A stretch of DNA of 64,000 nucleotides from Rothia sp. HMSC078H08 (lineage in GTDB: Bacteria; Actinomycetota; Actinomycetes; Actinomycetales; Micrococcaceae), in NCBI RefSeq assembly GCF_001808955.1, contig NZ_KV795257.1:370299-434298 (forward strand), in the 5' to 3' direction. Each line of letters opens with the position of its first letter. Position 1 is the first letter of the stretch. Of this stretch, positions 36,540-45,016 are shown one piece after another. The position numbers were made by a program, and so were the translations under genes. The notes under the pieces are model-generated. The model was not told where the DNA came from, ran no database searches, and saw only the letters and a list, made by a program, of their open reading frames with translations.

Positions 36540-36575
36540 GTGCAGTTCAGTAGGTCGGTGCAGTTCAGTAGGTTG
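36540..36575. repeat. Tandem 18-bp repeat between the surface-protein genes
   Basis: Two adjacent copies of GTGCAGTTCAGTAGGTCG differing at one base, 55 bases upstream of the 348-aa surface-protein start. Possible regulatory site. Confidence 0.8.
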
Positions 36576-36601
36576 CGACCCGAGTGGTTAGTGGGGCATC
36601 C

Positions 36602-36652
36602 GGCCCACGCCCCTGTTCAAGGGTGCGGGGCCAAGAGTGGGGGGCGTGAGCC
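36602..36652 (-). terminator. Hairpin after the 683-aa surface-protein gene
   Basis: ACGCCCC and GGGGCGT arms in a GC-rich stretch about 50 bases past the stop. Weak, without T-run; may allow read-through into the next gene. Confidence 0.35.
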
Positions 36653-36697
36653 GGTGCCGATATGAATGTGTGGTCAGAGCTTACTTCTTGAGAGAGC

Positions 36698-38749
36698 TTA
36701 CTTCTTGGAGGTGCGCAGCAGCAGAGCCGCAGCCAAAACCACCAGGCCAGCCGCCGAAAGCAGCAGGTTATTGGCGTTGTTGACCAGCCACTTGGTCAGA
36801 CCGGTCAGCTCAGTACCCTCAATGACCGGGCCCTGCGCCTTCGTACCTGCGGCGGATTTCTGCGAGTTCTGCGTGTTCTGCGAGTTCTGCGAACCGGCGG
36901 CAGCCTTCACTGCCTTCTTTGCGTTAGCTTCGGTCTTCTGCAGGTTGGATGCCAAGGTCTTCTGCGCGCTCTGAACCTTCGCCTTAGCCTGCACGCGGTT
37001 CACGACCGGAGCGGTGCTCTGCGAGAGCGCGGCGAGGGATGCGTCCACGTCGGTGGCGCGGGTGCTGATGCGGCCGCCCGCGTTACGCATGGGAACCGGC
37101 GCTGTAGAGGTGCTGGTTGCGGGGTTCTCGTTCAGCTCTTCGACCTGCTGGTCGGTGGCGTCCTGCTCATCGCGGGAAACTTCCTGACGAGGGGTAACGG
37201 CACGTTCCACGGTCATGTCAGCAAAACCGAGCACCGCATTTTCAGCGCCCTGGTTGCCGTTGTGCACGACCACACGGTAGGTGGCGGCGGGCATGCTCAC
37301 GCTGGTTTCGTAGCTGAAGCTGCGGTTGCCATCCAGACGCTTCCAGCCGGAGCCGTAGAGGGTCTGCGGGGAGTTGCCGAGGTAGGTCGCGGCGTACACC
37401 CAAGTGCCCGGTTCAGCATTCGGCACGGTCACGGTCACGGTGGAACCGTCACGGCTCACCTGCACGCCATTACCCGCGGTCAGTTCGGAGGCGTTGACCG
37501 GCTCGGGTGCGTCAATGGGGGCGTACTCCGGAGCCTTGTCGCTGAGCTTAATCTTCTGTCGAATAGACACACCACGGTCGTAGTTTTTACCCTGCTCATC
37601 TGCTCCGCCCAGGGAACCGGAGAGGATCTGCACGTTGTGCTCGGAATTTTCGGTAGCCCAGCCTGCCTTAGCCAAATCTTCAGCGCTCAAGCCGGTGTTT
37701 TCGGTGGTGGGCAGGGGAACCTCAACCTCGAAGGTGCCGTCTTCATTGGCGATTGCCATGAAGTTTGCGGGCGAGTTGCCGCCCTTCTTGGTCAGGGGGT
37801 TAATGGCCTGGTGCGCATTATCGGGGACGGCATCCAGGAATTTGACCGCAAATATGGCGCCGCGACCGGGAGCATTACTTACGAAGCCTTCACCGCGCAC
37901 CACAATCTTGCCTTCGCGCCACTTTTCGGTGGAGATGGTGACATTCGCCTTCACCGGGTTCGCGGGCTTGGGGTCAGCAGGCTTGGGGTCAGCGGTGGGC
38001 TCTGCGGTAGGTGCCGGGGTGGGTTCTGCGGTAGCAGAGGGCTCCGCAGTAGGCTCGGCAGTCACAGAAGGCTCAGCGGTAGGCTCGGCAGTTGCAGAAG
38101 GCTCTGCAGTTACGCTGGGCTCAGCGGTAGGCTCGGCAGTCGCAGAAGGCTCAGCGGTGGGCTCAGCGGTCGGTGCCGGGCTCGGAGCCGGGTCGCTCAG
38201 CGTAATATTCTGCGACACAGATGCACGACGGTCGTAGGTGTTACCGTCCGCATCCGTACCGCCCAGGGAACCGGAAAGCACCTGAATACGGTGGCTGGTA
38301 CCCTCCACGGTCCAGCCCTTGTTCTTCAGCTGCTCAGCGGTCAGACCGGTGTTTTCGGGGGTCGGCAGGGACACCTCAACCTCAAAAGTGCCGTCCTCCT
38401 TGGCGGTTGCCATGAAGTTCGCGGGCGAGTTGCCGCCCTTCTTGGTGATCGGGTTAATCGCCTGGTGCGCTTCATCCGGCAGGGCGTCGAGGAACTTCAC
38501 GGCGAACACTGCGCCGCGACCGGGTGCGGTGCTGGTAAAGCCGGTGCCGCGCAGCACGAGCTTACCTTCACGCCACTTCTCGGTGGAGATGGTCACGGCA
38601 GCCTTAGCTTCCTGCTGGGTGGCGGCGGGGGTATCCGCGAATGCGAGAGTGGTGCCGGTCAGCGCTGCTCCGGGGGTGATGAGCGCGCCGGCGAGAGCCA
38701 CGACGGCACCGTAGCGGGCTGCGGTGCGCACGGGTCGAGTTTCGGTCAT
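36698..38749 (-). CDS. Membrane-anchored surface protein with two tandem repeats, in siderophore locus
   Basis: 683 aa, family not recognised. Signal peptide to about residue 38. Two homologous modules of about 135 residues (near 48-185 and 272-405) each begin VTISTEKWREGK, continue LVLRGTGF...PGRGAVFAVKFLDA and include KKGGNSPANFMA and ILSGSLGG. They are separated by a roughly 80-residue Pro/Glu/Ala/Thr stalk of AEPTAEPSATAEPS-type repeats. A third beta-like domain (about 430-520, ending VHNGNQGAENAVLGFADMTVE) follows, then a charged Gln/Asn/Lys region and a C-terminal membrane helix ending RTSKK. The GTGF...GRG pattern recalls the Ig-like domains found with HtaA haem-binding proteins, but I cannot show homology. 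The neighbouring binding protein and FepDGC suggest a surface iron-ligand receptor. Confidence 0.75.
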   Translation of the reverse strand: MTETRPVRTAARYGAVVALAGALITPGAALTGTTLAFADTPAATQQEAKAAVTISTEKWREGKLVLRGTGFTSTAPGRGAVFAVKFLDALPDEAHQAINPITKKGGNSPANFMATAKEDGTFEVEVSLPTPENTGLTAEQLKNKGWTVEGTSHRIQVLSGSLGGTDADGNTYDRRASVSQNITLSDPAPSPAPTAEPTAEPSATAEPTAEPSVTAEPSATAEPTAEPSVTAEPTAEPSATAEPTPAPTAEPTADPKPADPKPANPVKANVTISTEKWREGKIVVRGEGFVSNAPGRGAIFAVKFLDAVPDNAHQAINPLTKKGGNSPANFMAIANEDGTFEVEVPLPTTENTGLSAEDLAKAGWATENSEHNVQILSGSLGGADEQGKNYDRGVSIRQKIKLSDKAPEYAPIDAPEPVNASELTAGNGVQVSRDGSTVTVTVPNAEPGTWVYAATYLGNSPQTLYGSGWKRLDGNRSFSYETSVSMPAATYRVVVHNGNQGAENAVLGFADMTVERAVTPRQEVSRDEQDATDQQVEELNENPATSTSTAPVPMRNAGGRISTRATDVDASLAALSQSTAPVVNRVQAKAKVQSAQKTLASNLQKTEANAKKAVKAAAGSQNSQNTQNSQKSAAGTKAQGPVIEGTELTGLTKWLVNNANNLLLSAAGLVVLAAALLLRTSKK
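37990..38190 (-). repeat. Pro/Glu/Thr/Ala codon repeat
   Basis: Degenerate tandem repeat encoding AEPSxTAEPTAEPS-type units inside the 683-aa surface protein. Copy number could vary between strains by slippage. Confidence 0.8.
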
Positions 38750-38875
38750 TGTGGTCCTTGAGGATGGTGTGGTGGGTCGTGCATCCCCTTCCCGCCGCGG
38801 TTTTTAGGTCGCGGCGAGAAGGGTGGCGGAAGCTTCAGCGGGTGATTGCTTCACAGGGTATTTAGAGTGGGGCGT

Positions 38876-39949
38876 TTAGAGCGGAAGCGCCTTCTTGACG
38901 TCTTCGATAATGCCCTCGAGCAGCAGCGGGCCGCCGGTGGAGGTCCACTTGGAGCCGTCCACGAGAATCACGTGGTCGTCCTTGACTGCCTTCAGGTTGG
39001 TGAAGCCGGAGGTTTCCTTCGCCTTATTCAGTGCTTCTTCGGCGCCCTGCAGACCTGCGGTACCCTGTGCGTTCGGGTTCTTCTGGCTTGCGCCGCCGAG
39101 GGTGCCGAGGAACATGTAGTCCGCGTCGATGGTTGCCAGGTTCTCCAGAGAGACCGGTTCGGAGTGGCCCTGGCCGTTGCGGTCCTGCGCCTCGGGGCGC
39201 TTGAGGCCCAGGTCGTTGAGTACCTGGCCGGCAGGCAGTTCCTTGAGGATCAGGGCGGGGCCGTTGCCTGCCCAGCGGACGATGGAGAAGGTCTTGTCGC
39301 CGTACTTGGGGGCGAGCTGATCCTTCAACGTTGCGGCGTTTGACTCGTATGCCTTGATGACTTCTTCGCCCTTGTCGACCATGTTCATAGCGTTGGCGAC
39401 GTTGCGGAAGTTGATGCGCCAGTCGCCGCCCGCGTAGCCGCAGTAGACGACGGGAGCGATCTTCTTGAGGGTTTCGAAGGCCTCGGAGCGCTTGTCCACG
39501 CCGGTGGAGTCGACCAGAATCAGGTCGGGATCAAGGTTGCCGATCTGCTCGTAGTTGACCTGGGCGACGGTGCCGATAATCTGCACGCCCTTGGCGCGGT
39601 CGGCAAGGTAGTTGGGCACGCCGGACTGGCCGCGACCGGAGACGGAACCGACGGGGGTCACGCCGAGGGCGAGCAGGCCGTCGAGGGTGGGTTCAGAGAG
39701 GACGATAACCTTCTGCGGGTTGGCGGGAACTTCTACATTCTCGTCGTCAATGTCCTTGATGGTGCGGGTACCGCTGTTGCCACCGGAGGTGGAACCGCCG
39801 GAAGTGGTGGTCGTGGTGGTCTCGCTGCTGCATGCCGCGAGGGCGAGAGCAGCCGAGGAGGCGAGCGCCAGGCCGAAGAATGCGCGGCGGTTAACGCCCG
39901 ATGCGCCGTGGTTTTCGGCGTCGGTCAGCTCGGTTCGGTTGAAAGACAT
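38876..39949 (-). CDS. Ferric-siderophore-binding lipoprotein (FepB-like)
   Basis: 357 aa. Twin-arginine signal VNRRAFFGLALASSAALALAAC with lipobox Cys, then a Thr/Ser/Gly linker. The mature part follows the periplasmic-binding-protein fold of the siderophore/haem class: VPANPQKVIVLSEPTLDGLLALGVTPVG and EQIGNLDPDLILVDS. This one is expected to bind ferric enterobactin or a related catecholate outside the membrane and deliver it to FepDG. An AGGGGGAA site precedes the ATG, and a DtxR-like box overlaps the promoter. First gene of a minus-strand series reaching fepC. Confidence 0.9.
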   Translation of the reverse strand: MSFNRTELTDAENHGASGVNRRAFFGLALASSAALALAACSSETTTTTTSGGSTSGGNSGTRTIKDIDDENVEVPANPQKVIVLSEPTLDGLLALGVTPVGSVSGRGQSGVPNYLADRAKGVQIIGTVAQVNYEQIGNLDPDLILVDSTGVDKRSEAFETLKKIAPVVYCGYAGGDWRINFRNVANAMNMVDKGEEVIKAYESNAATLKDQLAPKYGDKTFSIVRWAGNGPALILKELPAGQVLNDLGLKRPEAQDRNGQGHSEPVSLENLATIDADYMFLGTLGGASQKNPNAQGTAGLQGAEEALNKAKETSGFTNLKAVKDDHVILVDGSKWTSTGGPLLLEGIIEDVKKALPL

Positions 39950-39968
39950 AGTTCCCCCTAGATATGAC

Positions 39969-39987
39969 TAAACTATACCTAACCTTA
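39969..39987 (-). promoter_or_regulatory. DtxR/IdeR-like iron box and promoter of the uptake genes
   Basis: TAAACTATACCTAACCTTA; read on the minus strand the left half is close to TTAGGTTAGG, with 12 of 19 matches to the DtxR/IdeR consensus by hand. TATAGT within it is a good -10, so repressor binding would block transcription. Confidence 0.6.
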
Positions 39988-40192
39988 CAGATATCTGAGT
40001 GTTACATCAAGGCGGGTTCAGCTTGGATTCTCCGACCGCAGGAATGCCCGGTTTTGCCGCGGAATTGCGCGGGGTAACGTATTTCACGCTTTGTCATAGT
40101 CTTGCTGACACTACGTCACTTAAATGGGGGTCTATCCCCTGCTATTACCTTGCTATAAATCTGCGGTGGTTGAGAACGCCTGGCACGCAAAA

Positions 40193-40222
40193 CGCCCCGC
40201 CGCGAAGAGCCGCGACGGGGCG
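40193..40222 (-). terminator. Terminator of rpe
   Basis: CGCCCCGCCGCG / CGCGACGGGGCG with a six-base loop (one mismatch), followed on the minus strand by TTTTG. Confidence 0.75.
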
Positions 40223-40317
40223 CAGACTTCACAACGGGGCGTTGAGGTTTTATAGACGCGGGGGTGTCATCGATGCGGGGCACCGTTACAAGCAAGCACC
40301 GTTACCGGCAAGCACCG

Positions 40318-41019
40318 CTAGTGGCCGCAACCGCAACCGGCGCCGGAACGCTTGACCGATGCGGCCGCCGCACGCAGGGAGGCGATGGCCGCCTCCGGGC
40401 CGCCGAGCGCCTCGTCCACACCGTAGACCGAGCTACCGGCAACGAAGCAGGTTGCGCCCGCCTCCGCGGCACGCAGGATGGTCTCTTCGGTGATGCCGCC
40501 GTCCACCTGCACGGTCACCGGCAGGTTCGCGCCCTCAATCGCCTTGGCGGCGCGGGCGATCTTCGGCAGGATCACGTCCAGGAACGCCTGGCCGCCGAAG
40601 CCGGGTTCCACGGTCATGATCAGCAGCATGTCCAGTTCGCTGAGCATGTCCAGGTAGGGTTCCACGGCGGTCGCCGGACGCAGCGCCATACCCGCCTTCG
40701 CCCCTTCAGCACGCAGGGTGCGCGCCAGCTTGATGGGGGCGATAGCCGCCTCCGCGTGGAAGGTCACCGACTCGCAGCCCATGCTGGCGTATTCGGGTGC
40801 CCAACGGTCGGCGTCCTCAATCATCAGGTGCACGTCGAACGGCACCGGGGAGATTTCGCGCAGACGCTTGACCACCGGCGGGCCCCAGGTGAGGTTGGGG
40901 ACGAAGTGGTTGTCCATCACGTCAATATGCGCGGCGTCTGCGGTGGAAATGCGCTCCAGCTCGCGCTGCAGGTTCGCGAAATCCGCCGAAAGAATCGACG
41001 GGTTAATAGCAATACCCAT
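40318..41019 (-). CDS. rpe: Ribulose-phosphate 3-epimerase
   Basis: 233 aa TIM barrel interconverting ribulose 5-phosphate and xylulose 5-phosphate. Signatures: [16 protein letters not shown] at the N-terminus, [21 protein letters not shown] with metal-binding His and Asp, [12 protein letters not shown] and the final [10 protein letters not shown]...[14 protein letters not shown]. An unusual C-terminal tail rich in Cys and His (GAGCGCGH) follows the barrel. The gene is 54 bases after rsmB, in the fmt/rsmB operon arrangement common in actinobacteria. Confidence 0.96.
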   Translation of the reverse strand: MGIAINPSILSADFANLQRELERISTADAAHIDVMDNHFVPNLTWGPPVVKRLREISPVPFDVHLMIEDADRWAPEYASMGCESVTFHAEAAIAPIKLARTLRAEGAKAGMALRPATAVEPYLDMLSELDMLLIMTVEPGFGGQAFLDVILPKIARAAKAIEGANLPVTVQVDGGITEETILRAAEAGATCFVAGSSVYGVDEALGGPEAAIASLRAAAASVKRSGAGCGCGH

Positions 41020-41073
41020 GGGGTTCCTTTCAAATCCGTGCCGTATGGCGGATGATGCTAGGCGGTGAAGCGG

Positions 41074-43128
41074 CTAGTTCTTACGCAGCAGGGCGAGGAA
41101 CATTGCGTCGGTTCCGTGCACGTGCGGCCACAGCTGTGCGGTGGTCGGGTTCTGAGAAGCCTTCACGGCCGGGGCACCCTTCTTGACCTTGATTTCGGGG
41201 GTGTGGCCGGGGTCCTTATCCCCCGCCAGCACGCTCACGGGTTCGCCGTTCTCGCCTTCGGTGTGCAGGGCGACTTCACGCAGTGCGGCGGCGGAGTCGA
41301 GCAGGCTGACCGCGCCGCTTTCGAGCACCTCAGCCACAATATTCTGGGTTTCTGCCGCGTGCGGGGAACAGGTCACGTAGGCGATGACGCCGCCGGGGCG
41401 GGTCGCCTCAATGGCTGCGTCCAGGAGCTGACGCTGCAGGGGCAACAGCTCGGCAATATCACGCGGGGACTTGCGCCAACGCGCCTCGGGGCGGCGGCGC
41501 AGGGCACCCAGACCGGAGCAGGGCACATCCACCATGACGCGGTCGAAAAGCTGACCGGGCTCAATGGATCCGGGCAGGTTGGAGACGTTCTTGCGCAGGG
41601 TCTCGCGGATTTGGCGGCCGTCGCCGGTGAGCACCGTGTAGCTGTCCTCGGGCAGGGGGCGCATGGAGGATTCCACGAGCTGGGCGCGGTGCGGTGCCGC
41701 CTCGTTGGCGACCAGGGATGCGCCGCGCTGAATACCGAGCGCGCCGAGGAGTACCGCCTTACCGCCGGGGCCCGCGCACAGGTCGAGCCAGGCGGTGTCG
41801 GTGCCGTCCAGGGGTGCTGCGGCGAGCGCGCGTGCTACCAGCTGGGAGCCGGCATCCTGGGCACGGACGGTGCCTTCACGTACGGATTCGAGGCGCGCCA
41901 AGTCACCGGAGGTGTACAGCGCCGAGCCCTCAACCAGCTCGCCGTCGACTGCTCCCTGTTCGCGTGCCTCGTCGAGGCTGCCCAGGCCGGGCAGTGCCAC
42001 CAGGTTCACCACGGGGGCGAGGTTGTCCGCTTCGAGCAGCTGCTCAATTTCGGAGGCGGGGCGGCCGTGCGCGACGAGTGCCTGACGCATGGAACGCACA
42101 ATCCAGGCGGGGTGCGAGGCGAGTAGCGCCATGCGCTCGGTGTCGTCCTTCGCGTCCTCGATGATGAGTTCATACCACTCTTCGGGGGTGCGCTCGGAGA
42201 CGCGGCGAAGCACCGCGTTGATAAAGCTTGCCGGGCCCGCACCAATCTTTTCGCGTGCCAGGGACACGCTCTGGTTCAGTGCCGCATGGGCGGGAACGCG
42301 CATGTTCAGCAGCTGGTGCACGCCCATGCGCAGCACAATCAGGGTGGTGGTACCGACCTTCTCGAGGGGGCGGTCCACGCAGCGGCTGAGGATTGCGTCG
42401 TAGGTGCCCTGGTGGCGCAGCGTGCCGTAGGTCAGCTCGGTCGCGAAGCCTGCGTCACGGTGGTCGAGGCGGTGGCTACGAATCGCCTTGGGCAACACGA
42501 GGTTCGCGTAGGCGTCAGATTCCGCCACGGAGCGCAGTACGTCGAAGACGGTGGCGCGTGCGGTGTCTGCGGTACGCGAGCGTGCGGAGGGTGCCGCCGC
42601 GGAGAATTCGCGGGCGGACATGGAGCGGCGGTTGCGTTCGTGGCCGCTCTTATTGCGCTGGGAGGTGCCGCCGCCACCGCGTTTGGTGTCGTCGTGTTCG
42701 GTCTTGGCGCGGCGTGCGGCGCGTTCGACGCTGGTCAGGCCATCGAAGCGGCGGCCGGTGCGGGACTCTGCGCGAGAATCATTGCGGTTCTCGCCGCGGT
42801 TTTCGAAGCGCTTCTTGTCGCCGCGGGAGTTGTCATCCCACTTCTGCGGGCGGCCCTGCGAGCTTTGATTCTGCGAGCGCTGGTTCTGAGCGCGCTGGGA
42901 ATTCTGGGACTGCTGGCGGTTCTGCTCGCTCACGCCAGCACCTGAGCCGTTGCCAGCGCCGGAGCGGCGGCGACGCTTACGCTTCGCACCGCCTTCACCC
43001 TGGCCACTGCCCTGATTGAACTTACCCTGACCGCTACCCTGGCTGAACTTGCCGTTGCCGGGCTTGCCATTGCCAGCGTGACCGGGCTTGCCGTGTCCTC
43101 CCTTGTAGGGGCGCTTTTCGTTGCTCAT
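41074..43128 (-). CDS. rsmB: 16S rRNA (cytosine-C5)-methyltransferase with long basic N-terminal extension
   Basis: 684 aa. The start overlaps the fmt stop in ATGA (43125-43128), implying coupling. Residues 1 to about 190 form a disordered extension rich in Gly, Gln, Asn, Lys and Arg (GKPGNGKFSQGSGQGK...AKRKRRRRSG). A NusB-like RNA-binding domain follows (ATVFDVLRSVAESDAYANLVLPKAI), then the methyltransferase: SAM site LDLCAGPGGKAVLLGALG, catalytic motifs VDVPCSGLGALRRRPE and YVTCSPHAAETQ with both Cys present. It modifies C967 of 16S rRNA (E. coli numbering). The extension is longer than in the proteobacterial enzyme. Confidence 0.93.
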   Translation of the reverse strand: MSNEKRPYKGGHGKPGHAGNGKPGNGKFSQGSGQGKFNQGSGQGEGGAKRKRRRRSGAGNGSGAGVSEQNRQQSQNSQRAQNQRSQNQSSQGRPQKWDDNSRGDKKRFENRGENRNDSRAESRTGRRFDGLTSVERAARRAKTEHDDTKRGGGGTSQRNKSGHERNRRSMSAREFSAAAPSARSRTADTARATVFDVLRSVAESDAYANLVLPKAIRSHRLDHRDAGFATELTYGTLRHQGTYDAILSRCVDRPLEKVGTTTLIVLRMGVHQLLNMRVPAHAALNQSVSLAREKIGAGPASFINAVLRRVSERTPEEWYELIIEDAKDDTERMALLASHPAWIVRSMRQALVAHGRPASEIEQLLEADNLAPVVNLVALPGLGSLDEAREQGAVDGELVEGSALYTSGDLARLESVREGTVRAQDAGSQLVARALAAAPLDGTDTAWLDLCAGPGGKAVLLGALGIQRGASLVANEAAPHRAQLVESSMRPLPEDSYTVLTGDGRQIRETLRKNVSNLPGSIEPGQLFDRVMVDVPCSGLGALRRRPEARWRKSPRDIAELLPLQRQLLDAAIEATRPGGVIAYVTCSPHAAETQNIVAEVLESGAVSLLDSAAALREVALHTEGENGEPVSVLAGDKDPGHTPEIKVKKGAPAVKASQNPTTAQLWPHVHGTDAMFLALLRKN

Positions 43129-44093
43129 GCGAGTACCACCAGGCCTTCCGCCATGTCCTTGCCAGCGCCGCGAGCCCACGCGGGCGCATCCATCATTTTC
43201 TTACCGGCAGGCTGAACCTGCAGCAGCATCAGGGGTTCGGTACCGGTGCCGACCAGTACCTTCTTCGCGTGCAGACGCACCGCACCGGGTGCGAGGGGGC
43301 CGCCGTTCGCCTCGGTCAGGGACTGCACCAGGCGCTCGTCGGCTACCGCCAGGCCACCGATCTTGAAGCGGTTTTCGCCCAGTTCGCACCATGCGCCGGG
43401 TTCGGGGGTCACGCCGCGGAAGCGTGCCAGGATCTGCTCGGCGGGTTCGGTCCAGGTGAGGCGGCCGTCAGCAATGCTCATCTTGGAGGCGTAGCTGACC
43501 GATTCGTCCTCGACCTGTACGGTGCCGCTCTCGCCCGCTTCGAGGCGTTCGAAGGTGCGTTCAAGCAGTGCGCCGCCGCTGGTTGCGAGGCGCATCAGCA
43601 CGGTGCCTGCGGTGTCGTCGGCGGCTACGGGGGTGGATTCCTGTTCGAAGGTGGGGCCGGTGTCCAGGCCTTCTTCGAGCAGGAAGGTGGTGGAGAAAAT
43701 TTCCTGCTCACCGGCGATGAGGGCGCGCTGCACGGGGGCGGCGCCGCGCCATGCGGGCAGCTTGGAGAAGTGCAGGTTGACCCAGCCGTAGCGCAGGGAT
43801 TCGAGCGCGGGCAGCGGCAGCAGGGCACCGTAGGCGACCACGGCGGCTGCGTCAGCGTTCAGTTCGGCGATGGCTGCGGCGGCTTCGTCGTTCCAGCGAT
43901 TTGCCTTCACGACGGGCAGGCCGAGCTCTTCGGCACGCTGCGCGACCGGGGAGGGGGTGAGCACGCGCTTGCGGCCCACGGGGGCGTCTTCGCGGGTGAG
44001 CACGCCGACCACGCGAACCTTATCGGAGTTCGCCAGGTAGTCGAGCGGGGGCACGGCAACGTCGGGGGTGCCTGCGTAAATGATGTTGAGCAT
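43125..44093 (-). CDS. fmt: Methionyl-tRNA formyltransferase
   Basis: 322 aa. It formylates initiator Met-tRNA with 10-formyl-THF. N-terminal Rossmann part MLNIIYAGTPDVAVPPLDYL, the catalytic-loop region NLHFSKLPAWRGAAPVQRALIAGE, and a C-terminal domain with FRGVTPEPGAWCELGE. It lies six bases downstream of def, so the formylation and deformylation genes are one operon, and overlaps rsmB. Confidence 0.96.
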   Translation of the reverse strand: MLNIIYAGTPDVAVPPLDYLANSDKVRVVGVLTREDAPVGRKRVLTPSPVAQRAEELGLPVVKANRWNDEAAAAIAELNADAAAVVAYGALLPLPALESLRYGWVNLHFSKLPAWRGAAPVQRALIAGEQEIFSTTFLLEEGLDTGPTFEQESTPVAADDTAGTVLMRLATSGGALLERTFERLEAGESGTVQVEDESVSYASKMSIADGRLTWTEPAEQILARFRGVTPEPGAWCELGENRFKIGGLAVADERLVQSLTEANGGPLAPGAVRLHAKKVLVGTGTEPLMLLQVQPAGKKMMDAPAWARGAGKDMAEGLVVLA

Positions 44094-44099
44094 GTGAGC

Positions 44100-44705
44100 C
44101 TACTTTCCGAAGCTACCGAAGGAGGAACCAGCAGAACCGGCACCGAATGCGCCACCGCCGCCAAAGGCACCGCCCACGCGGGTTGCACGCTCGGTCACGG
44201 TCTTCGCGGCAACAGTGTTGTAGTCTGCGGCGCGCAGGGCACGCATCACGCGCTGGCGGTCTTCACCCACGAGGCGGTCGATGAACAGCTTGCCGTGCAG
44301 GTGGTCGGTTTCGTGCTGCAGCATGCGCGCGAACAGGCCCTCACCCTCCAGCACGAGGGGTTCGCCGTGGCGGTCCACGCCGGTCACGCGCGCCCAGTTC
44401 TTGCGCGGGGTCGCGGACTTCTGGCCGGGCACGGACAGGCAGCCTTCGCCGCCTTCCTGGTCTTCTTCGCCAACCTCAAGCACGGGGTTGATGATGTAGC
44501 CTTCGCGGTCGTCAATGCCGCCAAAGGTGAAGATCTGCTTGGAGATGCCAACCTGCGGGCCGGCAAGGCCCACGCCGCCCACGTCGTACATGGTTTCTAG
44601 CATGTCGTCGATGAGTCGTGCCAGGTCGTCGTCGAAGACGGTGATTGGGTCGCAGACGCTGCGCAGCACCGGGTCGCCTACGGTGCGGATGCTCAGGATG
44701 GTCAT
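44100..44705 (-). CDS. def: Peptide deformylase
   Basis: 201 aa from the ATG after AAGGAG (an upstream in-frame extension has no site). It removes the N-terminal formyl group. All three motifs are present: GVGLAGPQVG (45-53), EGCLS with metal ligand Cys89, and QHETDHLHG with ligands His131 and His135 and catalytic Glu132. After the catalytic domain there is an odd Gly/Phe/Ser tail (about 176-201, GGAFGGGGAFGAGSAGSSFG). First gene of def-fmt-rsmB-rpe. Confidence 0.96.
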   Translation of the reverse strand: MTILSIRTVGDPVLRSVCDPITVFDDDLARLIDDMLETMYDVGGVGLAGPQVGISKQIFTFGGIDDREGYIINPVLEVGEEDQEGGEGCLSVPGQKSATPRKNWARVTGVDRHGEPLVLEGEGLFARMLQHETDHLHGKLFIDRLVGEDRQRVMRALRAADYNTVAAKTVTERATRVGGAFGGGGAFGAGSAGSSFGSFGK

Positions 44706-45016
44706 GGTTCTCCTTTGCCGGCGCCGGGCCGGGAATGTGCTTACGGATTTCAATATGGCGGCAGAACTGCGCTGACGGTTTTTCCCAGCAGGCGCATTCT
44801 TCACAGCGGGCGCGCGGGCGCCGTTCTGCCTATTTGTTCTATTGTCGCCGATTCGGTAGCGCGAATCTAGAACGAATCGAGGCGCTGGGGGTGGAGGCGG
44901 CAGGGTGAGGGCTGAGCCTCACCTCCCTGGGCTCACCTCCTCGGGGGTTTGATCCTCTCCCCTACGCTCGCTACTCCCCTATACCGCCCAGTCTTCTAGT
45001 CGGCGGGGGTGCTGGC
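44706..45016. other. Spacer upstream of def
   Basis: 310 bases. Holds the def promoter region and, at 44904-44923, a GGTGAGG/CCTCACC hairpin that may end the PD-(D/E)XK gene. Nothing else seen. Confidence 0.5.

Larger units (their letters stand above)
39950..40317. other. Spacer between rpe and the siderophore-binding protein gene
   Basis: 370 bases with the rpe terminator (40193-40222) and the iron box (39969-39987). Nothing else seen. Confidence 0.6.

Noticed and set aside
37990..38190. CRISPR-like array
   Set aside because: The repeats are short, degenerate and in frame, coding for Pro/Glu/Thr/Ala units; no spacers.
35438..38749. LPXTG sortase substrates
   Set aside because: Neither surface protein has an LPXTG-type motif before its C-terminal helix; they are better described as membrane-anchored.
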